Assembly (NCBI RefSeq): GCF_023073355.1 | Contig: NZ_JADPJI010000008.1 | Location: 558,001 to 622,000 of the forward strand | DNA: 64,000 nucleotides | Direction: 5' to 3' | Source of the DNA: Bradyrhizobium sp. 199 | GTDB lineage: Bacteria; Pseudomonadota; Alphaproteobacteria; Rhizobiales; Xanthobacteraceae | Part shown: positions 42,134 through 51,146 of the stretch, in pieces | Layout: each line of letters begins with the position of its first letter | Numbering within the stretch: the first letter of the stretch is position 1 | The notes under the pieces: generated by a model | Seen by the model: only the letters and a program-made list of their open reading frames with translations | The model's database searches: none | What the model was told of the DNA's origin: nothing | Translations under genes and position numbers: made by a program

Positions 42134-44206
42134 TCAGTGGGAGTCCGCCCAGACTTTCTTCTTGGTGAAGTACATCAGGCCCGCAAACAGGATCAGGAAA
42201 ATGAAGACCTGGAATCCGAGGCGCTTGCGCGCTTCCATGTGCGGCTCGGCACTCCACATCAGGAACGTGGTGACGTCCTTGGCGTACTGCGCGACGGTCG
42301 TCGGCGAGCCATCGTCATAGGTTACCTGGCCGTCGCTGAGCGGCTTGGGCATCTTGATGGCATGGCCCGGGAAGTACTTGTTGTAATAGGAGCCCTCCGG
42401 AATGGTCACACCTTCCGGCACCTTGTCCTCAAAACCCTGGAGCAGCGCCGAGACGTAGTCCGGGCCTTGCTCCTGATATTGGGTGAAGAAGTCGACGATG
42501 AACATCGGGAAGCCGCGCTTGTACGAGCGCGCCTTGGTGATCAGGGAGAGGTCCGGCGGCGCGGCGCCGCCGTTCGCCGCACGCGCGGCCTGTTCGTTCG
42601 CGAACGGCGATGGGAAATAATCCGCCGGGCGCCCCGCACGCTCGAACATGTCACCCGCATCGTTCGGGCCGTCCTTGACCTTGTATTCCGACGCGAACGC
42701 TGCGGCCTGCGCAACGGAATAGCCTGGTCCGCCCGCTTCGGCGAGGTTCCGGAAGGCGACGTAGGACAGGCCGTGGCAGCTGGCGCAGACCTCCTTGTAG
42801 ACTTTCAGGCCGCGCTGCAGCGCGCCGCGGTCGAACTTACCGAAAGGGCCTGAGAACGACCATTTGTTGCCGGGCGGCTGGTCGCTGCCTTCGGACGCCT
42901 TCGCGCTGTCGACCGAGCCCGCGAACAACGAACCGGCGAGCGCCAGCATGATCGCGGTCGAGACCATCGGTGTCGATCGGCTTCCGGTCTTGGCCAGCAC
43001 CGCGTCAGAGATCGAGTTCGGCACCGGCCGCGGCTTCTCGATGCGCGAGAGCAGCGGCAGCACGATCAGGAAGTAGGCGAAGTAGCAGACCGTCAGAACG
43101 CGGCCGGCGATCACGTAGATGCCTTCCGGCGGCTGCGCGCCGAGATAGCCGAGCAGGATGCAGACCGCGACGAAGATCCAGAAGAACTGCTTGGCGAGCG
43201 GACGGTACTTCGACGACTTCGTCTTTGCTGCGTCCAGCCAGGGCAGGAAGCACAGAATGATGATCGCTCCGAACATCCCGATCACGCCCGCCAGCTTGTT
43301 CGGGATTGAGCGCAGGATGGCGTAGAACGGCAGGTAATACCATTCGGGCACGATGTGCGGCGGTGTCACGCCCGGGTTCGCCGGAATGTAATTGTCGGCG
43401 TCGCCGAGATAGTTCGGCATGTAGAAGATGAACCAGGCGTACAGCAGCATGAAGCAGGCGACGCCGAACATGTCCTTGATGGTTGCATGCGGCGTGAACG
43501 GGACCGTGTCCTTTTCCGTCTTGGGCTCGACGCCGTCAGGATTGTTCTGTCCGGAGACATGCAGCGCCCAGACGTGGAGCACGACGACGCCCGCGATCAG
43601 GAATGGCAGCAGATAGTGCAGCGAGAAGAAGCGGTTCAGCGTCGGGTTGCCAACTGAATAGCCGCCCCACAGCAGCGTCACGATGCTCTCCCCGACGTAG
43701 GGGATCGCGGAGAACAGATTGGTGATGACGGTAGCGCCCCAGAAGCTCATCTGGCCCCACGGCAGCACGTAGCCCATGAAGCCCGTGGCCATCATCAGGA
43801 GGTAGATGATGACGCCGAGGATCCACAGCACCTCGCGCGGCTCCTTGTAGGAGCCGTAATAGAGGCCGCGCAGCATGTGGACGTAGACAGCGACGAAGAA
43901 CATGGAGGCGCCGACGGCATGCATGTTGCGCAGCAGCCAGCCGTAATTGACATCGCGAACCAGAAGCTCGACCGACTTGAAGGCGAGGTCGGCATGCGGC
44001 GTGTAGTGCATCGCCAGGATCACGCCGGTCAGGATCTGGATCCCCAGCATGAAGGAGAGGATGGCGCCGAAGGTCCACCAGTAGTTCAAATTGCGCGGAG
44101 TGGGATAGACCACGAAGGAGGAGTGCATGAGGCCGAGGATCGGCAGACGTCGCTCGATCCATTGCAGGGCCGGATTGCTCGGCTGGTAGTCGGATGGTCC
44201 GCTCAT
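42134..44206 (-). CDS. fbcH: Cytochrome bc1 complex: fused cytochrome b/cytochrome c1 precursor
   Basis: Two subunits of the ubiquinol:cytochrome c oxidoreductase in one 690-residue precursor, as established for Bradyrhizobium japonicum, where it is cut into cytochrome b and c1. Residues 1-~430 are cytochrome b with its membrane helices (WWTFGAILSFMLGIQILTGV, RNMHAVGASMFF with a heme His, PEWYYLPFYAILRSIPNK with the PEWY quinol-site motif). An internal signal sequence (MLALAGSLFAGSVDSAKA) precedes c1, whose heme site is C474-x2-C477-H478. A C-terminal membrane anchor (FQVFIFLILFAGLMYF) ends it. The ATG at 44206 is taken, 62 bases after fbcF. Confidence 0.97.
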   Translation of the reverse strand: MSGPSDYQPSNPALQWIERRLPILGLMHSSFVVYPTPRNLNYWWTFGAILSFMLGIQILTGVILAMHYTPHADLAFKSVELLVRDVNYGWLLRNMHAVGASMFFVAVYVHMLRGLYYGSYKEPREVLWILGVIIYLLMMATGFMGYVLPWGQMSFWGATVITNLFSAIPYVGESIVTLLWGGYSVGNPTLNRFFSLHYLLPFLIAGVVVLHVWALHVSGQNNPDGVEPKTEKDTVPFTPHATIKDMFGVACFMLLYAWFIFYMPNYLGDADNYIPANPGVTPPHIVPEWYYLPFYAILRSIPNKLAGVIGMFGAIIILCFLPWLDAAKTKSSKYRPLAKQFFWIFVAVCILLGYLGAQPPEGIYVIAGRVLTVCYFAYFLIVLPLLSRIEKPRPVPNSISDAVLAKTGSRSTPMVSTAIMLALAGSLFAGSVDSAKASEGSDQPPGNKWSFSGPFGKFDRGALQRGLKVYKEVCASCHGLSYVAFRNLAEAGGPGYSVAQAAAFASEYKVKDGPNDAGDMFERAGRPADYFPSPFANEQAARAANGGAAPPDLSLITKARSYKRGFPMFIVDFFTQYQEQGPDYVSALLQGFEDKVPEGVTIPEGSYYNKYFPGHAIKMPKPLSDGQVTYDDGSPTTVAQYAKDVTTFLMWSAEPHMEARKRLGFQVFIFLILFAGLMYFTKKKVWADSH

Positions 44207-44268
44207 GATGCGATCCTGAGGAAATAGTACGACGAGACGGCGCGAAGCTTCGGACAAGGGCCCGAAGC

Positions 44269-44799
44269 TCAGCCGATCTGGATTTTGGTGTCGGAAACGA
44301 ACTGGTACGGCGGCACCGGCAGGTTCGCGGGCGCGGGCCCCTGGCGGATGCGGCCGGACGAATCGTACTGCGAACCATGGCAGGGGCAGAAGAACCCGTC
44401 GTAATTGCCTTCATGGGCGATCGGGATGCAGCCGAGATGGGTGCAGATGCCGATCACGACCAGCCACTGCTCGTGGCCGGACTTGACCCGGGCCTCGTCG
44501 GACTGCGGATCGGGCAGGCTCGCCACGTTGACGGCGCGTGCCTCGTCGATCTGCTTCTTGGTGCGGTGACTGATGTAGATCGGCTTGCCGCGCCAGAACA
44601 CCTTGATGTCCTGTCCCTCGGCGACCGGGCTGAGATCGACCTCGATCGGTGCACCGGCGGCGATGGTCGACGCATCAGGATTCATCTGGGAGATGAAGGG
44701 CCAGAGCGCAGCCGCGCCCCCTACTGCTGCAGCCGCCCCCGTTGCAACGAATAAGAAATCACGGCGTGTCGGATGGTCCGCCGAAGACGCTGTCGTCAC
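44269..44799 (-). CDS. fbcF: Rieske iron-sulfur subunit of cytochrome bc1
   Basis: 2Fe-2S subunit of the bc1 complex. 176 residues from the GTG at 44799, which matches the known length of the B. japonicum protein; an upstream in-frame ATG would add 18 residues. A twin-arginine signal anchor (TRRDFLFVATGAAAAVG) precedes the head domain, where the cluster ligands are C119-T-H121-L-G-C124 and C138-P-C140-H141. First gene of the operon with fbcH. The divergent neighbour is trmL across 275 bases. Confidence 0.97.
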   Translation of the reverse strand: MTTASSADHPTRRDFLFVATGAAAAVGGAAALWPFISQMNPDASTIAAGAPIEVDLSPVAEGQDIKVFWRGKPIYISHRTKKQIDEARAVNVASLPDPQSDEARVKSGHEQWLVVIGICTHLGCIPIAHEGNYDGFFCPCHGSQYDSSGRIRQGPAPANLPVPPYQFVSDTKIQIG

Positions 44800-45074
44800 G
44801 ATTCCAACCCTTTCTTCTTGTGCAGCCGGCGAAACCGCTCCGGAGGCCCCCAAGGTCCCTAGAACAGCCCGCCCGCGCCCGCGGCCCCCCGCGGCGGCAG
44901 AACTTCACTCGTCCCCACCGAAACAAGGCGAAAACAGCAGTCCAGAATCGTTCTATTGGCACCCTTGCCGGGCGAGCGCAAGCCCGCTAACGGCGGGGAA
45001 GCGTGCAATGCACGAATTCCCGGGCGGGCGATGTTTTATTGAGACATTTCCGCCCCACAACCAGCCCGTCGCCC

Positions 45075-45545
45075 ATGCTGCAGATAGCGCTTTTCCAGCC
45101 CGACATCCCTCAGAACACCGGCACGATTCTCAGGCTCTGCGCCTGCTTGGGATTGGCTGCCCATATCATCGAACCGGCCGGGTTCCCGGTCTCGGACCGT
45201 GCGTTCCGCCGGGCGGGAATGGATTACCTCGGCCATGTCAGCATCGTCAGGCACGACTCCTGGCAGAAATTCGAGGACTGGCGCGCCTTGCACGGCTACC
45301 GCCTGCTGCTGTTCACCACCAAGGGCGCAACCGACTATCGCGATTTCCGTTACCAGACGTCGGACATCCTGCTATTCGGGCGCGAGAGCGCCGGCGTCAC
45401 CGACGCGGTGGTCGAGGCCGCGGATGCGCGGCTGGTGATCCCGATCAAAGCGGGGCTGCGGTCGCTCAATGTCGCCATGACCGCGGCCATGGCCGCGGGC
45501 GAGGCGCTGCGGCAGATCCGTGCCCCTGCAAGTTCGACAGGTTGA
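45075..45545 (+). CDS. trmL: tRNA (cytidine(34)-2'-O)-methyltransferase TrmL
   Basis: SPOUT-class enzyme that methylates the ribose of the wobble nucleotide 34 in tRNA-Leu isoacceptors. The 156-residue length is normal. It starts LQIALFQPDIPQNTGTILRL, and the knotted SAM site is formed by LLFGRESAGVTDAVV and LVIPIKAGLRSLNVAMTAAM. The ATG at 45075 gives this family N-terminus. The next gene, queE, also serves position 34 of tRNA and begins 10 bases after the trmL stop, so the two form a small tRNA-wobble operon. Confidence 0.95.
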   Translation: MLQIALFQPDIPQNTGTILRLCACLGLAAHIIEPAGFPVSDRAFRRAGMDYLGHVSIVRHDSWQKFEDWRALHGYRLLLFTTKGATDYRDFRYQTSDILLFGRESAGVTDAVVEAADARLVIPIKAGLRSLNVAMTAAMAAGEALRQIRAPASSTG

Positions 45546-45555
45546 GGAGAGACAA

Positions 45556-46188
45556 TTGAGTTACGCGGTCAAGGAAATCTTCCTGACCCTGCAAGGCGAA
45601 GGCGCCCATGCCGGGCGCGCGTCCGTGTTCTGCCGTTTTGCCGGCTGCAATCTCTGGAGCGGGCGCGAGGCGGACCGCCGCGAGGCAATTTGCAAATTCT
45701 GCGACACGGATTTCGTCGGCACCGACGGCACCCTCGGCGGCCGCTACGGCTCGGCCGCGCAGCTCGCCGACACCATCGCCGAGCAATGGACGGCAACCGC
45801 CGCCAACCGCTACGTGGTGCTCACCGGCGGCGAGCCGCTGCTCCAGGTCGACGTCGCCCTGATCGACGCGCTCCACGCCCGCGGCTTCGAGATCGGCGTC
45901 GAGACCAACGGCACGATCGAAGCGCCCGAGGGGCTCGACTGGATCTGCGTCAGCCCCAAGGGCGGCAGCGAGCTGGTGCTGCGCCAAGGCCACGAGCTGA
46001 AGCTGGTCTACCCGCAGACCCTCGCCGCCCCCGAAGCCTTCGAGGAGCTCGCCTTCGAGCGCTTCTCGCTGCAGCCGATGGACGGACCCGAGGTCGTCCA
46101 GAACACCGCACGTGCGATCGACTATTGCCTGCGCCATCCGCAATGGCGGCTCAGCGTGCAGACGCATAAGTCGCTCGGCATCAGATAG
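45556..46188 (+). CDS. queE: 7-carboxy-7-deazaguanine synthase
   Basis: Radical SAM enzyme of queuosine synthesis; it converts 6-carboxytetrahydropterin to 7-carboxy-7-deazaguanine. 210 residues from a TTG start at 45556 with GAGGAGAGA five bases upstream (no ATG gives the family N-terminus SYAVKEIFLTLQGEG). The cluster motif is the atypical C31-x14-C46-x2-C49 known from Burkholderia-type QueE rather than the usual CxxxCxxC. The GGEPLLQVD segment binds SAM. The other que genes are elsewhere. Confidence 0.94.
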   Translation: MSYAVKEIFLTLQGEGAHAGRASVFCRFAGCNLWSGREADRREAICKFCDTDFVGTDGTLGGRYGSAAQLADTIAEQWTATAANRYVVLTGGEPLLQVDVALIDALHARGFEIGVETNGTIEAPEGLDWICVSPKGGSELVLRQGHELKLVYPQTLAAPEAFEELAFERFSLQPMDGPEVVQNTARAIDYCLRHPQWRLSVQTHKSLGIR

Positions 46189-46201
46189 GACGCGACCGGG
46201 A

Positions 46202-47095
46202 ATGCAGATGGACATGCCGACGATCGAAGACCGCAAGGCCCGCGCCCGCGCCTGGTTCGAAGCCTTGCGCGACGACATCTGCGCGAGCTTCGAGCGGCTC
46301 GAGGACGACGCCCCGCCAAGCCTCTATCGGGGCGACGCCGGCCGCTTCAAGCGCACGCCCTGGCAGCGCACCGACCATACCGGCGCGGCCGGAGGTGGCG
46401 GCGTGATGTCGATGATGCATGGCCGGCTGTTCGAGAAGGTCGGCGTGCACTGCTCGACCGTGCATGGCGAGTTCGCGCCGGAATTCCGGGCTCAGATCCC
46501 CGGCGCCGCGGAGGATCCAAAATTCTGGGCTTCCGGCATCTCGCTGATCGCGCATATGCGCAATCCGAACGTGCCCGCGGTGCACATGAACACCCGCTTC
46601 GTCGTCACCACCAAGGCCTGGTTCGGCGGCGGCGCCGATCTCACGCCGGTGCTGGAGCGACGGCGGACGCAAGAGGACGCCGACGCCATTGCCTTCCACG
46701 CCGCGATGAAACAGGCCTGCGCCCAGCCGAGCGGCGTTGCCGATTACGACAAATACAAGAAATGGTGCGAGGAGTATTTCTACCTGCCGCACCGCAAAGA
46801 GGCGCGCGGCATCGGCGGCATCTTCTACGACTGGCACGACAGCGGCGACTGGGACGCGGACCTTGCCTTCACGCAAGATGTCGGCCGCGCCTTCCTGAAG
46901 ATCTACCCCGACATCGTCAGGCGCAATTTCGCGAGCGCCTGGACCGCTGCGGACCGGGAGGAGCAATTGATCCGGCGCGGCCGCTATGTCGAGTTCAACC
47001 TGCTCTATGATCGCGGCACCATCTTCGGGCTCAAGACCGGCGGCAACGTGGACTCGATCCTGTCGTCGCTGCCGCCGGAGGTGAAGTGGCCATGA
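46202..47095 (+). CDS. hemF: Oxygen-dependent coproporphyrinogen III oxidase
   Basis: Heme biosynthesis: oxidative decarboxylation of coproporphyrinogen III to protoporphyrinogen IX. The 297-residue length is normal. Signatures are TGAAGGGGVMSMMHGRLFEK, VHMNTRFVVTTKAWFGGGAD, YFYLPHRKEARGIGGIFYD and RRGRYVEFNLLYDRGTIFGL. The ATG at 46202 is the first in frame after queE; another ATG lies two codons on. The stop overlaps the ATG of the HAD gene (ATGA), so the two are translationally coupled. Confidence 0.97.
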   Translation: MQMDMPTIEDRKARARAWFEALRDDICASFERLEDDAPPSLYRGDAGRFKRTPWQRTDHTGAAGGGGVMSMMHGRLFEKVGVHCSTVHGEFAPEFRAQIPGAAEDPKFWASGISLIAHMRNPNVPAVHMNTRFVVTTKAWFGGGADLTPVLERRRTQEDADAIAFHAAMKQACAQPSGVADYDKYKKWCEEYFYLPHRKEARGIGGIFYDWHDSGDWDADLAFTQDVGRAFLKIYPDIVRRNFASAWTAADREEQLIRRGRYVEFNLLYDRGTIFGLKTGGNVDSILSSLPPEVKWP

Positions 47096-47844
47096 CGACG
47101 ATGCGGCCCGCCGCCAAGCTGCTCCCCCGCGCCATGCTGATCGACATGGACGACACCATCCTGTCGGCCTATGGCCGGCCCGAGATCGCCTGGAACACCA
47201 TCACCAACGAATTTGCCGAGGAGCTTGCGCCGCTGCCGCCAGCGCTGGTCGCGACCGCCGTGCTCGCCTTCGCGCGAAACTTCTGGGCCAATGCCGAAGC
47301 CGCATGGCGGATGAAGCTCGCCGAGGCGCGGCACCTGACGGTCAAGGGCGGTTTTGCCGCGCTCGCGGCGGCCGGCCACCGCGCCCTGCCCGACGACCTC
47401 GCCATTCGCCTCGCCGACCGCTTCACCGCCTATCGCGAGGAGGAGATGTTCGTCTTCCCCGGCGCGCATGAAGCGATCGACCAGTTGAAGGCGCTCGGCA
47501 TCAAGCTGGCGCTGGTGACCAATGGTGCCGCCGACACCCAGCGTGCCAAGGTCGAGCGTTTCGAGCTGGCGCACCGCTTCCACCACATCCAGATCGAGGG
47601 CGAACACGGCTTCGGCAAGCCCGAGGAGCGCGCCTATCTGCACGCGATGGAGGCGCTTGGCGTCACCGCCGAGGACACCTGGATGATCGGCGACAATCTG
47701 GAATGGGAAGTCGTGACGCCGCAGCGTCTCGGCATCTATTCGATCTGGATCGACGTGCATGGCGATGGCCTGCCCGAAGGCTCGACCGTCAAGCCCGACC
47801 GCATCATCCGCTCGCTGACCGAACTGGTGCCGGGCCGGCCCTGA
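47092..47844 (+). CDS. HAD-family phosphatase
   Basis: A 250-residue haloacid dehalogenase-like hydrolase. The nucleophile motif is D18-M-D20-D-T (AMLIDMDDTILSAYGRP), motif II is ALVTNGAADTQRAKVE, and motif III/IV is FGKPEERAY ... WMIGDNLEWEVVTPQRLG. A helical cap lies between about 25 and 110. Substrate unknown; such genes are often linked to hemF in this lineage. Start ATG 47092 overlaps the hemF stop; a GTG two codons before is less likely. The stop codon lies inside a perfect palindrome GGCCCTGATCAGGGCC (47837-47852). Confidence 0.92.
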   Translation: MTTMRPAAKLLPRAMLIDMDDTILSAYGRPEIAWNTITNEFAEELAPLPPALVATAVLAFARNFWANAEAAWRMKLAEARHLTVKGGFAALAAAGHRALPDDLAIRLADRFTAYREEEMFVFPGAHEAIDQLKALGIKLALVTNGAADTQRAKVERFELAHRFHHIQIEGEHGFGKPEERAYLHAMEALGVTAEDTWMIGDNLEWEVVTPQRLGIYSIWIDVHGDGLPEGSTVKPDRIIRSLTELVPGRP

Positions 47845-48198
47845 TCAGGGCCGCCCAAACAAAAACTGAAAACAACCCCATGCACAGTAGACGGCCCCAG
47901 CAAGATCAACACCTTACGGATTTTACGAAGCGCGTTTGATTCGTCGGGCAAAACAGGGGTATGATGCCATCGTCGCAATTGCCATGGACAAGCTTCTGCG
48001 CCGCCAGACGACATTGATGCCTCGCGATCTCGGCTGATTTTGAACAGCCTAACCCTGCATCCTACCTGGATCGGTGTGCTTCAGCTCCGGCATGCCAGAT
48101 GTCCTCTTAGAACAGAACGACGTATCGGGCCGAGTGACTCGGCCCGACCGATCCGGTCGCCTTCGATGGACGCTTCCGCGCGACGCGATCTCGTCCGT
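47845..48198. other. Intergenic region with hairpin, edge of a lower-GC segment
   Basis: 354 bases between convergent genes. It contains TTACGGATTTTACGAAGCGCGTTTGATTCGTCGGGCAAAAC-type sequence (about 47914-47955), a degenerate repeat module, and the perfect hairpin CGGGCCGAG-tga-CTCGGCCCG at 48126-48146. No coding sequence is supported. The base composition drops visibly from here. Confidence 0.45.
48126..48146. terminator. Perfect 9-bp hairpin between convergent genes
   Basis: CGGGCCGAG pairs with CTCGGCCCG around TGA. It lies 53 bases after the stop of the peptidoglycan hydrolase gene (minus) and 282 bases after the HAD gene (plus). No T-run follows, so termination is likely but not certain. 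Confidence 0.45.
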
Positions 48199-49743
48199 CT
48201 AATGGACGAAGGCGATTTCGAAATGCATGCCATCAGGGCGGCTTCCGAAATGTCCGCCCCAATAGAATCCATGCTTGTTTGCGATCGGGACCAATTCCCG
48301 GACTGATCCACGAGTGCCTATGAGCGCCGGCCGAGCTCCCAATCGATTCTCGTCGGCGTTGATGTCAAACGCACTTCCGAAAGCATGATTGCTCAATTGC
48401 GTGGTCGACCCCCGGATGAAGCGAGGCACGAAAGATCCGTCATATGACACGATCCTATCCAGTAGATTCGCGCTCTCCCACTCGTCCCAGAGCGCCTTTA
48501 GCTGTGCGGCGGCGAGCTTATGGAATTGCATGGAGGCGGGAGCATGTGCTCCCAAAACCTTCCGCAATTGGGGAATAGGCACGCTGACGATGTTGTCCCT
48601 AACCCAGGTCCCGAGGATTCGGATGTTCTCGCGGTTGTCCGGACGGGGATCCGAAACGAAGTTGAACGCTCCAAAAACCGCCCGCCTTGCGACCGTGTTT
48701 TCGAGCGGCGGAAAATCGGGTCGCGGCGGGAAGTTTGAACCAGTCATGTCAGAAGCGGGCTCTTCAATGAGCTCGAATCCAAGCTGCATGGCTTTCAAAA
48801 TGGTTTCGCGACCTGCGACGCCGTCGCTCGTTAGCCCGCTTGCCGCCTGAAACGCACTCGTTGCCGCCTGGGTCTTGTCACCAAACTCTCCGTCAAAGCC
48901 GCCCGGATCGAAATGCTGACCTTGCAAAAAGCTCTGCCAGGCTTTGACGAGCGGTCCCTGCGAACCAAGGCGGAGCGCCCGCAAAGCAACGGGCCTCGTC
49001 GATTCACCCGGCACCGAAACCGGCGTCTCCGCAATTGGAACGACCTCCGGTGCCGGGCCTGCAACTCCACCCGACAACATTGCGCTGGTCGCGGCTCGTG
49101 TTGCGCTGAAGCCGCGAGACTGAGGCTGAATCCTGAGGGTTTCGATCTGTGTGTCGGTCACAACAACCTCCTCTGAGCTGGTGATAAAACTCTTTGCGAC
49201 GTTCAATGCGTTATTCCAGCGATTGACCAGGCCCTTCCAAAACTTGCTGGTCTCGCTGCGCTTGGCGACATCACGCTCGTACTGCTCGCGGGCCGTGCGC
49301 AGGTCTTGCAGGAACTCCAACGTGTCGTCCTCGCGGCCGGCAACGAGTGCGCGTCCCGCGTCATCGATCACGCCATTGTCAGGAACGCGTAAGGCCCTCT
49401 GGAGTATTCGCGCAGCACCACGAGGACCTCGGTTGAAGCAGCAGTCTCGCAAGTAACATTCGATCGCCGGCTTTCCCGACCAACTCAACACGCCGTCGGT
49501 GTAAGTGGCTATGATTTCGCAGGCCGCCCGTTCCGCCTCCTGAAACTGCCCCGCTTCGACGAGATCGGCCAGCATCCGTGCTTCTTCAGGGTGGAAACGT
49601 TCGTTGATGCCAGCGACTTCATACGCTCCGCCACCATCGTCAGCCGGCAGCTTGTAGATTGTGAGTCGTCCCTGCTTGTCGCGCCTAGCTTCGAAGCTGA
49701 GGATGGAGGCTGCCATCCGCTGACGGTCCGCCGATGTGCTCAT
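48199..49743 (-). CDS. Three-domain peptidoglycan hydrolase: GH108-like, PG-binding, M15 peptidase
   Basis: A 514-residue predicted cell-wall hydrolase. Residues 14-190 resemble the GH108/DUF847 muramidase family, with a candidate catalytic E18 in SILSFEARRDKQGRLTIYKL and the helix IECYLRDCCFNRGPRGAARI. Residues 256-318 are a peptidoglycan-binding domain (LRLGSQGPLVKAWQSFLQGQ, FDGEFGDKTQAATSAFQ). Residues 435-512 are an M15 metallopeptidase with zinc ligands H453 and D460 (SNHAFGSAFDIN) and H507 (GMHFEI). There is no signal peptide, as in phage endolysins or T6SS/contact effectors. No holin, immunity or T6SS gene is adjacent. Codon use is less GC-rich than the flanks. Confidence 0.82.
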   Translation of the reverse strand: MSTSADRQRMAASILSFEARRDKQGRLTIYKLPADDGGGAYEVAGINERFHPEEARMLADLVEAGQFQEAERAACEIIATYTDGVLSWSGKPAIECYLRDCCFNRGPRGAARILQRALRVPDNGVIDDAGRALVAGREDDTLEFLQDLRTAREQYERDVAKRSETSKFWKGLVNRWNNALNVAKSFITSSEEVVVTDTQIETLRIQPQSRGFSATRAATSAMLSGGVAGPAPEVVPIAETPVSVPGESTRPVALRALRLGSQGPLVKAWQSFLQGQHFDPGGFDGEFGDKTQAATSAFQAASGLTSDGVAGRETILKAMQLGFELIEEPASDMTGSNFPPRPDFPPLENTVARRAVFGAFNFVSDPRPDNRENIRILGTWVRDNIVSVPIPQLRKVLGAHAPASMQFHKLAAAQLKALWDEWESANLLDRIVSYDGSFVPRFIRGSTTQLSNHAFGSAFDINADENRLGARPALIGTRGSVRELVPIANKHGFYWGGHFGSRPDGMHFEIAFVH

Positions 49744-50217
49744 TCAGAGTCCCCCCGCAATATGCAACGTTAGCCGCCGCGGCTTTTGCCGGCTTCATAG
49801 CCACGTCCGGCGTGAACCAGCCAAAGCCGACCACGCCAAAGGACGCCAGCGCATCCGCAACACGCTCAATGAATCGGAGCCTACGCCTCGGGCTGAGGAC
49901 GTGTTGTGAAGTGCTTCACAATCGCTGTTGCAGTTCGATGACGCACGGGCGACTTCCGATTGGCGCCCCGAAGCGACGTATACGAGAGTGTGCCTCGATC
50001 GAGGCAAGTCGCGAACGCCCAAATGGCGTCACGGGGGCAGGCGACAAGCGCCGAATCCACTTTTTCGTTTTTTTCGCCACATCGACCGCTCGACCATGTC
50101 GGTACGGGCTAGTCTCGACCGTCCTTGGCTGGACACTTCTCGCAAGTGCCGTGGATGGACCCTGCAAACGTCAGATGATGTCGTCACCTCGAGCAAAATC
50201 GAACTGGAGCAATGCCC
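49744..50217. other. Intergenic region in the lower-GC segment, nothing firm
   Basis: 474 bases between the hydrolase start (minus) and the SRPBCC start (plus). It must hold both promoters. An open frame runs through on the plus strand, but it has no family resemblance, poor codon use and no ribosome site. A T-run (CACTTTTTCGTTTTTTTCGC) lies near 50060-50080. Confidence 0.45.
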
Positions 50218-50634
50218 ATGAGGATCACCGTCGAAACCAGCGTAGCGGCCCCTATCGATCAGGTCTGGCGTGCTTATACGACGCCGGCCGACATCGTGAA
50301 GTGGAATGCTGCGTCCGACGACTGGCATACGACCAAGGCTACGGTCGAGCTACGTGAAGGCGGAGCCTTCTCGTCCCGGATGGAGGCCAAGGACGGCAGC
50401 ATGGGCTTTGACTTCGCCGGCACCTACACCAAGATCGTCGAGCACGAGCGGATTGAATACGCATTCGGCGATCGAAAAGCGGAGATCGAGTTCGTGCCCG
50501 GCCCGAAAGGGGTCGTCGTCCGCGTTGTCTTCGATAGCGAACCGACGCACTCCGTCGAGCAGCAGCAAGGCGGCTGGCAGGCGATCCTCGACAACTTCGC
50601 GCGATACGTCGAGGCGAACCAGAAGACGTCGTGA
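50218..50634 (+). CDS. SRPBCC/AHSA1-family protein
   Basis: A 138-residue START-like fold protein (activator of Hsp90 ATPase homologue 1-like). The start of the fold MRITVETSVAAPIDQVWRAY is diagnostic, followed by the WNAASDDWHTTKATVELREG strand and GTYTKIVEHERIEYAFGD; the C-terminal helix is GWQAILDNFARYVEAN. Such proteins bind hydrophobic ligands; function unknown. The ATG at 50218 is chosen because GGAG lies 8 bases before it; an ATG two codons earlier would have the site too close. Confidence 0.9.
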   Translation: MRITVETSVAAPIDQVWRAYTTPADIVKWNAASDDWHTTKATVELREGGAFSSRMEAKDGSMGFDFAGTYTKIVEHERIEYAFGDRKAEIEFVPGPKGVVVRVVFDSEPTHSVEQQQGGWQAILDNFARYVEANQKTS

Positions 50635-50732
50635 GGGCATGTGAGGCCTGACGTCTCCATGGCGGCTGCCGTCGGCTTTCGCCGAGCCGCCGGGCAGCAG
50701 ATGTCCGCGTCTGAGCGGTACAGGACGCCGCT

Positions 50733-51080
50733 CTACTTCTTCAGGATGCCAGGGTTAGTGTTCCCAAGCTGCCGGACGGCGGCGTCCGCAGCTGGCGTGT
50801 TGTACGTCGGTCGAGACCCACCGCCGTCCTGATCAGGAGCCGCTGCGCCGAGTTTTTCGCCCGTGGTGCGGTGGCTTTTGGCATTGGACGCGTTGGGGCC
50901 TGGCGAACCGCCTGTTCCGTTGAGCGTGGTACCATTCGAAAGCGTCGAACCACCGGTGCCGCTTGCCCCGGTCGCACCGCCAGCCGATGACGAACCACCC
51001 GAACCGCCTCCTGAACTTTGCGCAATTGCAAACGAGATGCCGCCTAGCAGGATGGTCGCCGTGATCGCAAAAAGCTTCAT
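50733..51080 (-). CDS. Gly/Ser-rich secreted protein of unknown function
   Basis: A 115-residue protein with a clear signal peptide (KLFAITATILLGGISFAIAQ, cleavage after AIA/Q). The mature part begins with a low-complexity Ser/Gly/Thr segment (about 22-62) and ends with a more ordered tail (TYNTPAADAAVRQLGNTNPG). Similar small exported Gly-rich proteins are found in Bradyrhizobium; no role is known. Together with the next gene it forms an isolated minus-strand pair. Confidence 0.7.
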   Translation of the reverse strand: MKLFAITATILLGGISFAIAQSSGGGSGGSSSAGGATGASGTGGSTLSNGTTLNGTGGSPGPNASNAKSHRTTGEKLGAAAPDQDGGGSRPTYNTPAADAAVRQLGNTNPGILKK

Positions 51081-51146
51081 CCTTCCTCCCTTTGCGCTCG
51101 GCAGTTTTCGAAAGCCGACGAACGTCTCGCCTTGAAGGCTCGCAAC

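Noticed and set aside
49734..50357. 207-codon plus-strand frame in the gap before the SRPBCC gene
   Set aside because: Overlaps the SRPBCC gene in another frame, has no ribosome site and no family resemblance.
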